This document shows positions 31,950-38,238 of a DNA stretch of 38,238 nt, piece by piece (position 1 is the first letter of the stretch; every line of letters begins with the position of its first letter). The DNA is from Amycolatopsis anabasis. Its GTDB lineage: Bacteria > Actinomycetota > Actinomycetes > Mycobacteriales > Pseudonocardiaceae. The notes beneath the pieces are model-generated. The model was not told where the DNA came from and did no database searches. It was given only the letters and a program-made list of their open reading frames with translations. Location of the stretch: contig NZ_VTHK01000073.1 of the NCBI RefSeq assembly GCF_009765355.1, positions 1 to 38,238 of the forward strand, given 5' to 3'. The translations under genes were made by a program, and so were the position numbers.

Positions 31950-32510
31950 TCCGGACGTGACGGCGGATCCGTCGTTGAGCTGTGCGGTCGCGGCTCGCGT
32001 GGGCTGGGCGGCAGGGCGCCGCCTGCTGTTGTCGTTGCGGTCGACGTGGCCGGTGCGCGGTCATCGCGCGGCACTGAGGACGGTGGCGATGGTTTTGCGG
32101 AAGACGTGGCTGGTGACCCAGCGGTAGTAGCCGCGTTCGTGAAGGCTTCACTGATTCGGTGAAGCACGTTGCTGGGGTCCAGCCAGCCTCCGTTGGCGGT
32201 AGGCGCGGCCGGTGACGCGGATGATGATGCGCCAGTCGATCGCCACGGTGGGGCCGATCGGGTCGAACGCTGTTTCGTCCATGGCCAGGAGTTCGCTGAG
32301 TCGGACACCGGTAGCCAGCCAGCATGGTGCGGACGAGGTCGGGCAAGTCGGACCAGATTCGTGCACAAGGGCCGAGACTGCGTCCGAGCCCATCGACGGA
32401 ACAGCACGTGCAGGCAGTGCCTCCAGTCCGGCAGGTTGGTGGTGCGGCGGCCTGCCAATGCGTGCGGTTCGCTGTGCGATTGCAGGGTCTCACCGCGGAT
32501 GACATGTCGA
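31950..32510 (-). pseudogene. Tyrosine recombinase (integrase) remnant
   Basis: Minus-strand frames together read ARIWSDLPDLVRTMLA, then LATGVRLSELLAMDETAFDP (with the catalytic Arg in GVR), IGPTVAIDWRIIIRVTGR, GGWLDPSNVLHRISEAFT, and VTSHVFRKTIATVLSAAR, which holds the HxxR motif (HVFR) and ends at a stop. The catalytic Tyr is lost. At least three frameshifts and a stop show decay. The gene lies beside the tRNA-like fragment, so it was probably the integrase of an element inserted there. The stretch 32511-32787 shows nothing recognisable. Confidence 0.75.
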
Positions 32511-32787
32511 CCTTGATTGGCCTGCGTTTTTCTCGTTATCTCATGGCGATGTCATCGGACTATTGACCACTAAGGGCGACACGCCGAGGTAGTCGACGCA
32601 CTCGACTGATGCGTCCACCGCCCAAGAAATTATTGCTCAGGGCGGTCTGCCGGATGTGGCGGTCAACGGGCGATCTGCCGATCATCGTCGCCGCGCGACC
32701 CCGACGGGGCTCAATGGGCGGCCCGCAGGTCGCCGGATGGCCACGATAGTGATCGACCGAATTGAGCGCACGCGCATCTCGTAGTCG

Positions 32788-34359
32788 TCACGACGGTTCG
32801 GCGTTGGGCTCACCGCGTCGCAGGGCCTCGGCCAGCGCGTGGCGGTCGACTTTCCCATTCCTGTTCAGCGGGAGTTCGTCGAATGGAGTGAGCCGATGCG
32901 GGATCATATATCTGGGTAGCCGACGTCGCAGGGCGGCGAAGACGGCGTCGACGTCAGGTACGTATCCGGTGAAGGCCGCTTCCAGATTCAGTTCGTCGTC
33001 CGCGCCCTGGAGTGCGAGGACGATCGCGTCGCGCACGCCGGGGAACTCGCGCAGGGCCGACTCGATCTCGCCGAGTTCGACGCGGTAGCCGCGGATCTTC
33101 ACCTGGTTGTCCATCCGGCCGAGACGTACCAGTTGTCCCTCGGACTTGGTTACGCGGTCGCCGGTCCGATACCAATGCTCCGGGGTCAGCGGGGTTGTGC
33201 CGTCGTAGATCGTTGCCGTGCTGTTGCCGAGAGTGAGAAAGCTGCCGGCGTTCTCGGCGGGGTCGAGGTAGCCCGCGAACCGCTGCGGCCCGCGTACACA
33301 AAGTTCACCGGTGTGTGCTGGTCGGCCGGCGTCGTCCAAGACTACGCATTCCATTCCAGGATAAGGTGATCCTATGGGCATGGTTCGTCCTGGGGGACGA
33401 GGCCAGTCGGCGAGGTTGCGGGGAAGCCGGTATTCGGTGCAGGTGACGGTGAGTTCCGTCGGTCCGTAAAGGTTCTCCAGCACGCTGTTGGGTGCGGCCG
33501 CGTGCCAGGCTTCTGCTTGCTGGAGTGTTGGAGCTTCTCCGCAGAACAGGCTCCACCGTAGCTCGGGCATGGTGGCTGGCCGCAGGGAACCTCGCCGCAT
33601 CGCGAAGGAGATTACGGTGGGGACGGAGAACCAGTGCGTAAGGCGAGCGCGATTGATGAACCTCACCGGTGCGAGAAGATCTTCACGCCGGGGCACGACG
33701 AGAGTTGCGCCCGAGCCCCACGCGACGAACATGTCGAATACCGATGGGTCGAACGTCAAGTCGAAGGTTTGTGAGAGCCGAGCGCCCGGGCCCGCCTGGT
33801 AGCGGCGGATGACGTGGTCCAGATACGCCGACACATTGCGATGCTGGATCGGTACGCCCTTGGGCGTACCCGTTGAGCCCGAGGTGAACAGGATGTAGGC
33901 CAGGTGGTCCGGAGCCGTGTCGTTGTGCGGTGGCGGCCAACCCCCGCCGGTTCTCGTGACATTGCTCGCGCCGATGTCGAGGACTGGACAGCCGAGATCC
34001 GGGACCGGGCCATTCGGGCTGACGACCAGATCGAGCTGCGCGGCCTCGGCCACCAACCGGTTGCGAGCGACCGGAACCGCCGGATTGAGTGGTACGACCG
34101 CGGCGCCGAGTCGTTGGCCGGCGAGGTAACCGGCGTAGGTGGTGACGGAACGGTCGGCGAGCAGTCCGACTCGCGTCGGCCGGTGGCCACCGTTGGCCTG
34201 CACCAGCAACGCGGCGACGTTCGCCGCACGAGAGTCCAGCTCCCGGTAGGTTAGGCCGGTCTCGCCGATTTCGAGAGCGATCTCGTCGCCGTGTTCCGCC
34301 ACGGAGGCAGCAAAGCGCTGGTACAAGGTAAGTAGCCGGTGCGTTACGCGATGTGGCAC
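32788..34359 (-). CDS. Free-standing amino-acid adenylation enzyme (NRPS A-domain)
   Basis: This encodes 523 residues. The GTG at 34359 is chosen as start because GGAGGGAG lies 5 bases upstream. Core motifs are complete: A3 ILFTSGSTGTPKGVP, A4 FDLTFDPSVFDMF, A5 NLYGPTELT, A7 YRTGDRV, A8 GRMDNQVKIRGYRVELGEIE and A10 PLNRNGKVDR with the catalytic Lys. No condensation, carrier or thioesterase domain is fused. The FDLTFDPSVFDMFVAWGSGA stretch is shared with free-standing enzymes that load proline-like acids on separate carrier proteins. It is the last gene of the ectoine-type operon and presumably loads the carrier protein encoded at 35345. The substrate is unknown; ectoine or diaminobutyrate are candidates. 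Confidence 0.93.
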   Translation of the reverse strand: MPHRVTHRLLTLYQRFAASVAEHGDEIALEIGETGLTYRELDSRAANVAALLVQANGGHRPTRVGLLADRSVTTYAGYLAGQRLGAAVVPLNPAVPVARNRLVAEAAQLDLVVSPNGPVPDLGCPVLDIGASNVTRTGGGWPPPHNDTAPDHLAYILFTSGSTGTPKGVPIQHRNVSAYLDHVIRRYQAGPGARLSQTFDLTFDPSVFDMFVAWGSGATLVVPRREDLLAPVRFINRARLTHWFSVPTVISFAMRRGSLRPATMPELRWSLFCGEAPTLQQAEAWHAAAPNSVLENLYGPTELTVTCTEYRLPRNLADWPRPPGRTMPIGSPYPGMECVVLDDAGRPAHTGELCVRGPQRFAGYLDPAENAGSFLTLGNSTATIYDGTTPLTPEHWYRTGDRVTKSEGQLVRLGRMDNQVKIRGYRVELGEIESALREFPGVRDAIVLALQGADDELNLEAAFTGYVPDVDAVFAALRRRLPRYMIPHRLTPFDELPLNRNGKVDRHALAEALRRGEPNAEPS

Positions 34360-34379
34360 AGGCGCTCCCTCCGGCCCGT

Positions 34380-34766
34380 TCACTCGGGCGGCGGCGGGTA
34401 GGCGCCGTTCTCGTCGTGGACCTCCCGCCCGGTACATGCAGGCGTGAATATGCAGATGTTCCGCACTTCGGTCCGGGCGAGGAACGTGTGGTCGTCATGG
34501 TCGTCCAGGACGTAGAGAGTGCCCGGCCTCAGGACGAAACTCTCCCCGGTGGCCTCGTTGCGGACCTCGGCTTCTCCGGCGATGCAGTAAACGGCCTCAA
34601 CATGATTCAGGTACTGCATCCTGGTTTGCACTCCGGCCCGCATGATCGTGTCGTGGAAGGAGTAGCCCAGCCCGTCGGCGGCGAGCAGCAGCCTCCTGCT
34701 GCGCCATCCGTCGGAGACGACATCTGCGTCGGTGTCTTCGATGTCCCGCAATGTCTTTACGATCAT
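34380..34766 (-). CDS. ectC: L-ectoine synthase
   Basis: This encodes 128 residues, the normal length for EctC. The cupin barrel shows MIVKTLRDIEDTDADVVSDG, HVEAVYCIAGEAEV with the metal-binding Glu, PGTLYVLDDHDDHTFLA with the Tyr and His ligands, and the family ending FTPACTGREVHDENGAYPPP. EctC cyclises N-gamma-acetyl-2,4-diaminobutyrate to ectoine in the cytoplasm. All residues known to be needed appear intact. Its start overlaps the stop of ectA (ATGA); the adenylation gene starts 20 bases downstream. Confidence 0.96.
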   Translation of the reverse strand: MIVKTLRDIEDTDADVVSDGWRSRRLLLAADGLGYSFHDTIMRAGVQTRMQYLNHVEAVYCIAGEAEVRNEATGESFVLRPGTLYVLDDHDDHTFLARTEVRNICIFTPACTGREVHDENGAYPPPPE

Positions 34767-35287
34767 GGCGACTCCTCTCGATGTCTGGCTTTCCTTACTG
34801 GTCCGATGCGATAGAGAACTTCAGGTTCGTGGTCATCGTCGAAATATTCGCTGTCGAAAAGAGTGCTGCGGGTCAGTTCCGCGCGGTGCAGGGTGGCGAA
34901 TTTCCGGTAGATCATGATTATCGGACGATTGCTTGGGTTGACGGTTCCTTCCAGGAACTCCACGTGGCGAGTGGCGACGCGTTCGAAAAGCCTGTTGAAC
35001 AAGAGTGACCCGAGTCCGGGTATGCCATGCCGGTCGGTGGCGGCCATCTGCCAAAGTACCAGCGTGGCCGGGTCATCCTGCTTGATGTAGCCGGTGAGGA
35101 ACCCAATCAGACGATCGGACAGGTATGCCACTATCGACGTACTCGAAAAATCGCGGCACCACAGCAGGTAGCTGTACAGGCTGTTCTTGTCGAGGTTTTC
35201 GGATTGTTGTACGAGGGTCCAAATCCGGTAGGCGTCTTCGACGGCCGGAGAGCGGATCACGAGTTGTGTGGAGAGGTGGTCGGTCAT
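34763..35287 (-). CDS. ectA: L-2,4-diaminobutyrate acetyltransferase
   Basis: This encodes 174 residues of the GNAT fold. The diagnostic segment is NLDKNSLYSYLLWCRDFSST (residues 32-51), which binds the diaminobutyrate. The acetyl-CoA loop is RHGIPGLGSLLFNRLFERVA, and the C-terminus ends in HEPEVLYRIGP, as in EctA proteins. The enzyme acetylates the gamma-amino group of diaminobutyrate. It is coupled by overlap to ectC and follows the carrier-protein gene by 57 bases. The usual partner ectB, which makes diaminobutyrate, is not in this window. Confidence 0.94.
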   Translation of the reverse strand: MTDHLSTQLVIRSPAVEDAYRIWTLVQQSENLDKNSLYSYLLWCRDFSSTSIVAYLSDRLIGFLTGYIKQDDPATLVLWQMAATDRHGIPGLGSLLFNRLFERVATRHVEFLEGTVNPSNRPIIMIYRKFATLHRAELTRSTLFDSEYFDDDHEPEVLYRIGPVRKARHREESP

Positions 35288-35344
35288 GATGGGACCTTGA
35301 CGCGGTGGACGACGTCACGCCTGTTTCGAGAATGGTCGGTCTGT

Positions 35345-35620
35345 TCAGGGGTGATCGTTATCAGTTCCTTCTTCGGTGGCATGGTAACTCACTCGGGAAA
35401 CGAGCCTTATCACGTCGCTGACCACGTTCAATTCGCCGAGTTCCTCTTCGGTGATCGTGATGTGAAACTCTCGCTCAAGGGTTTCCAGCAGGCGGATCAC
35501 GTCCAGCGAATCCATACGCAGGTCCAGTTCGAGATTAGAGCTCGGCTTGATGCTCGTCACCTCCGGTGACGTGTGTTGCCGGAGTACGCGCATGACAGTG
35601 TCTGCGTCGGGGTTCGACAT
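35345..35620 (-). CDS. Free-standing acyl/peptidyl carrier protein
   Basis: This encodes 91 residues, a single four-helix carrier domain. The phosphopantetheine attachment site is Ser38 in LRMDSLDVIRLLETLE, with the conserved Asp before it and the hydrophobic helix II after it. The acidic C-terminal helix TITEEELGELNVVSDVIRLV is typical. Its place between ectD and ectA, in an operon ending with an adenylation enzyme, suggests that an amino acid is tethered here as a thioester. Alternatively it could be an acyl carrier protein for another acid. No phosphopantetheinyl transferase is encoded in the window. Confidence 0.9.
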   Translation of the reverse strand: MSNPDADTVMRVLRQHTSPEVTSIKPSSNLELDLRMDSLDVIRLLETLEREFHITITEEELGELNVVSDVIRLVSRVSYHATEEGTDNDHP

Positions 35621-35649
35621 GATGCGTCCCTTTTTGCTTGAGTTACCGC

Positions 35650-36573
35650 TTATCGCGGACTCGTAGTTGCCGGAGTGAACTCGCGGCTGGCTACGTATTC
35701 GGGGCGAGGCTTGGGCGCATAGAAGGGTTCGACGAGCTTATTCTCGACGCTATTGAACACGACGAAGACGTTCGAACGGGGATATGGAGACATGTTGCTG
35801 CCCGATGCGTGGAGACAGTTGCAGTCGAATAGCACCGCGGAACCGGCTTTGCCCTCGATTTGCTGTATGCCGTGCTTGCCGGCGAGTTCGGTCACGCAGG
35901 CGTGGTCGGCACTGCCGACTGCGGGGCGCTTGTCGCGTAGCGAACTCTCGTGATAGTCGGATGGAGTTTCCCCGGGGCAGGATACAAACGTCTTGTGGGA
36001 GCCGGGGATGATCATCAGGGGGCCGTTGCCGGGAATGTTGTCGGTTAGTGCGATGGACATACTCAGCGCTCTTGGCGCGGGCATTCCATCCTCGGCGTGC
36101 CAGGTCTCAAAATCAGAATGCCAATGGAACTCGGCCCCGCCGAATCCGGGTTTGAAATTGATTCGAGACTGGTGAATGTAAACCTCTGACCCGAGTACCT
36201 GTCTCGCATGGTCTGTGACCTTTGACGAATAGATTATAGATGAAAGCACTTCACTGATTCGATGAACTTCGAACACTGATCGGATTTCGTTCGAATCTGG
36301 TTCCAGTACCACTCTACTGCTGTTTCGCAGGTGTGTGTCGAGATTCATCCTGCGAAGCTCTTCTCGGCATAACAAAACTTCGTCGGAGGTCAGGAGTTGA
36401 TCTAAGGTCAGGAATCCGTTTCGCTCGTACTCTTCCAGGTTGAACGCACTGATCGGGCCGGCCTGCCCCGTGCCCCATACGGTCGGATGCCGCCGAGGGC
36501 GTTGCGTTGGTTTTCCCGCGTGACGAGTAACGTACTCGTCCTGGGCAGTCTCCGCGTTAGTGTACGGCTCCAC
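35650..36573 (-). CDS. ectD: Ectoine hydroxylase
   Basis: This encodes 307 residues. The GTG at 36573 is preferred because AAGGAGG lies about 10 bases upstream and the length then matches the family; a GTG at 36615 would add 14 residues. The EctD signature FHWHSDFETWHAEDGMPAPR is present, with Fe(II) ligands His152, Asp154 and His255 (NCLHASGSN) and the 2-oxoglutarate-binding Arg266 (YPRSN). The enzyme hydroxylates ectoine to 5-hydroxyectoine using 2-oxoglutarate and O2. It is the first gene of the operon, which is unusual because ectD normally follows ectC. Base composition falls to about 43-47% G+C in the 120 bases from 36181. Confidence 0.95.
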   Translation of the reverse strand: MEPYTNAETAQDEYVTRHAGKPTQRPRRHPTVWGTGQAGPISAFNLEEYERNGFLTLDQLLTSDEVLLCREELRRMNLDTHLRNSSRVVLEPDSNEIRSVFEVHRISEVLSSIIYSSKVTDHARQVLGSEVYIHQSRINFKPGFGGAEFHWHSDFETWHAEDGMPAPRALSMSIALTDNIPGNGPLMIIPGSHKTFVSCPGETPSDYHESSLRDKRPAVGSADHACVTELAGKHGIQQIEGKAGSAVLFDCNCLHASGSNMSPYPRSNVFVVFNSVENKLVEPFYAPKPRPEYVASREFTPATTSPR

Positions 36574-37029
36574 TTCCTCGTTGCCTCCTTCGGTTTGACA
36601 GTCGATCAGCCTCACAATCCGGCAGGGCTTCGTTGATCCCTGTCCCTCGGCGTCACGATCCCACGGGACTTGATCGGAGTCTCGTTCCAGGGGAACCTTC
36701 TATAGAGGTTGTTAGATATTTGCGACAACCTGGCGGTCTCGCCGAGAGGATGTCGATGTTCGGCTTCTTGATCGAACAACGCCGTAACGATCATTTCCGG
36801 GCGTGGAATTGTGCAGGTCGTCGGCCGGTGGGCGCTGTGATGATCTTATTGACCTTGATCCGGTCTGCATCCGCGGATGGGGTTGGTCAGTCATCGTCGA
36901 TCGACCTGGTCGCGCGCCCGTGATCGAGGCAAGCCCGCCAGTGGATTCCCTAACGACACATCGCGAGCTATGACGTGGCGTGCACACTACCTTGGTGGGG
37001 GTGCGAGTGAGGAAGTCAACCGCTTAGGA
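36574..37029. other. Divergent promoter region of the ectoine-type operon and exporter gene
   Basis: These 456 bases hold the start regions of ectD (minus) and the EamA gene (plus). An inverted repeat is at 36706-36731. TTGACC at 36849-36854 could be a -35 element for the plus strand, without a clear -10. No coding sequence was recognised. Confidence 0.45.
36706..36731. promoter_or_regulatory. Inverted repeat upstream of ectD
   Basis: AGGTTGT and ACAACCT flank 12 bases (TAGATATTTGCG). It lies about 130 bases before the ectD start and 300 bases before the exporter start, inside an A+T-richer stretch. It is a candidate operator for the cluster; no regulator gene is seen next to it. Confidence 0.4.
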
Positions 37030-37992
37030 GTGATCCGTGACGCACGCACAGGCGCTTCCTTCGAACGGACACGCGGCTTGAAGCGCGCTCGCCGAGCCCC
37101 GGCCGGTATACCGGCCCCCGCACTCGTCCTCGGCAGCGTGGTAAGTGTCCAAATAGGACAAGCATTCGGAAAGCACATGCTGGGATTCAGCGGAGCGTTC
37201 GGAATCGTCGCACTTCGGCTCGGGTTGGCGGCGTTGGTGCTGGCCCTCATCTGGCGCCCGCGTTTGCCCACTGACCGGCGAACCCTCGGACTTGTCTGCG
37301 CGTTCGGCTCCGCAATCGCCGGGATGAACACCATCTACCTGGTCATGCAGTACTTCCCCCTCGGTATCGCCATATCGCTGCAACTGCTCGGACCGGTAGC
37401 CCTGGCGCTGATCACCTCGCGCCGGCTGGTGGACCTTTCCTGGTCCGCGCTCGCCGGAGTCGGGGTGATGCTGTTCGGCATCCGCGGCGGGCAGGCGGAT
37501 GGCCTCCCGCTGGCCGGACTCTTGCTGGCCGCTCTTTCGGCGGGTTCCTGGGCTGTCTATCTGTTGTTGAGCAAGCGCGCCACCAGCCGGGACTCCGACA
37601 GTTCGCTGCTGTGCCTGGCATTGTGCTGGGGAGCGCTGCTCTACCTGCCGGTAGGCGTGATCGAAAGCGGAACCACACTGGTTCAGCCCAAGATCCTCCT
37701 CTTCGCGTTCGGAGTCGCGGTGTTGTCCGCGGCCATCCCATACTCGTTGGACCTGGCGGCACTGCGGAAACTCCCGCCGCGGATGGTCGGCGTGCTGCAG
37801 AGCCTGGAACCGGCTTTCGCCGGTGTCGCCGGCCTCTTCATTCTGGGCGAGTTCCTGCCCCTGCAGCACTGGCTAGGAATTTTGTGCGTGACCGCCGCCT
37901 CGATCGGTGCGGTCATGGCAAACAGTTACCCTCGTCGATGGCACGGGAACAGGGAACGAGTGCCGCCGCACCCACCGCTTCGCTCCGAGTGA
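37030..37992 (+). CDS. EamA/RhtA-type transporter (probable exporter)
   Basis: About 320 residues if started at the GTG at 37030. Ten hydrophobic segments are visible, beginning PAPALVLGSVVSVQIGQAFG and ending LGILCVTAASIGAVMANSY, in two EamA halves (second half from LAGLLLAALSAGSWAVYLLL). SLQLLGPVALALITSRR and LQSLEPAFAGVAGLFILGE are the hallmark loops; RhtA-like members export amino acids such as threonine or homoserine. The start is uncertain: AGGAG precedes a GTG at 37037 in another frame, which stops after 14 codons. Next to ectD on the opposite strand, it could export the product of the ectoine-type operon. Confidence 0.88.
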   Translation: MIRDARTGASFERTRGLKRARRAPAGIPAPALVLGSVVSVQIGQAFGKHMLGFSGAFGIVALRLGLAALVLALIWRPRLPTDRRTLGLVCAFGSAIAGMNTIYLVMQYFPLGIAISLQLLGPVALALITSRRLVDLSWSALAGVGVMLFGIRGGQADGLPLAGLLLAALSAGSWAVYLLLSKRATSRDSDSSLLCLALCWGALLYLPVGVIESGTTLVQPKILLFAFGVAVLSAAIPYSLDLAALRKLPPRMVGVLQSLEPAFAGVAGLFILGEFLPLQHWLGILCVTAASIGAVMANSYPRRWHGNRERVPPHPPLRSE

Positions 37993-38238
37993 GCGTCACG
38001 GGCAGGAAATGCTGGACCGCCTCGTGCGCTACCAGCAGGAACATCTGACCAACGCGTGAGACGCGACTGCTCGTGGGTGCGCTGGCAGCAGTGTTTCGAT
38101 GGCGTAGGAGTTCCCGCGGCGAGCTGATGTGGGAGGCTGAAGGGCGGCATGGTGGGTGCGCGTCAGCACTGGCATAGACCTTTGTCCTATGCAAACCTTG
38201 CGGGGTGCGCAGAATGATGTCCGTTTCGGTCGAGACAG
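37993..38238. other. Window end without a called gene
   Basis: A short coding-like tail (ERHGQEMLDRLVRYQQEHLT, stop at 38059) follows the exporter gene but has no start. An inverted repeat GCATAG-N9-CTATGC lies at 38172-38192. No further gene can be called before the window ends. Confidence 0.4.

Noticed and set aside
32788..34359. Full non-ribosomal peptide synthetase module
   Set aside because: Only adenylation core motifs are present. No condensation or thioesterase domain is fused or encoded nearby, and the carrier protein is a separate gene.
1..38238. CRISPR array or rRNA genes
   Set aside because: No set of regularly spaced repeats and no conserved rRNA sequence were seen on reading the window.

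Overview
The window reads as a high-G+C actinomycete chromosome, most likely a member of the Pseudonocardiales (Amycolatopsis/Saccharopolyspora-like). This placement is an inference from codon usage, GTG starts, a luciferase-like (F420-type) oxidoreductase, a mycothiol-type DinB protein, MmyB-type and WYL-type regulators and DesK/NarL-type two-component systems. No rRNA, complete tRNA or CRISPR array was seen. Many small metabolic and regulatory operons alternate with an unusual number of broken genes.

Layout. 0.2-2.8 kb: a small exported protein with a very strong terminator, a frameshifted tyrosine recombinase and an unassigned protein. 3.0-5.5 kb: a WYL regulator divergent from a DinB-VOC gene pair, then an AraC-type remnant. 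5.7-8.8 kb: a FAD monooxygenase, its TetR regulator, and a cupin/alpha-beta hydrolase operon; both flanking operons carry the same operator-like sequence. 9.2-13.5 kb: an LLM oxidoreductase, then an Atu4866-SDR-SDR operon (one SDR frameshifted) divergent from a MmyB-type regulator, followed by Lrp and TetR fragments and a tRNA-like 3' fragment. 14.1-19.1 kb: a two-component system divergent from an ABC exporter operon, with a repeated TGTCATC motif between them, then small proteins including a frameshifted SgcJ/EcaC-like gene. 19.2-20.8 kb: an aldo/keto reductase with an internal duplication, an esterase tail and a second integrase fragment. 21.0-25.7 kb: a GntR-controlled catabolic operon (amidohydrolase, fumarylacetoacetase-family hydrolase, extradiol-type dioxygenase, SRPBCC protein). 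26.0-29.3 kb: two membrane proteins divergent around a pair of long palindromes, the second in an operon with another sensor kinase/response regulator pair. 29.8-32.5 kb: a quinone reductase-like gene, SDR and integrase wreckage, a tRNA-like 3' fragment and a terminator.

32.8-38.0 kb is the most interesting part. A compact, partly A+T-richer minus-strand operon encodes ectoine hydroxylase (EctD), a free-standing acyl/peptidyl carrier protein, diaminobutyrate acetyltransferase (EctA), ectoine synthase (EctC) and a free-standing adenylation enzyme. A divergent EamA-type exporter gene follows. The aminotransferase gene ectB is absent from the window. This suggests a hybrid pathway in which ectoine chemistry is joined to carrier-protein (NRPS-like) chemistry, possibly giving a modified or conjugated ectoine. 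The operon sits beside integrase and tRNA-like remnants, which fits horizontal acquisition.

All family assignments come from reading the translated sequence by eye. No database search or folding program was run.
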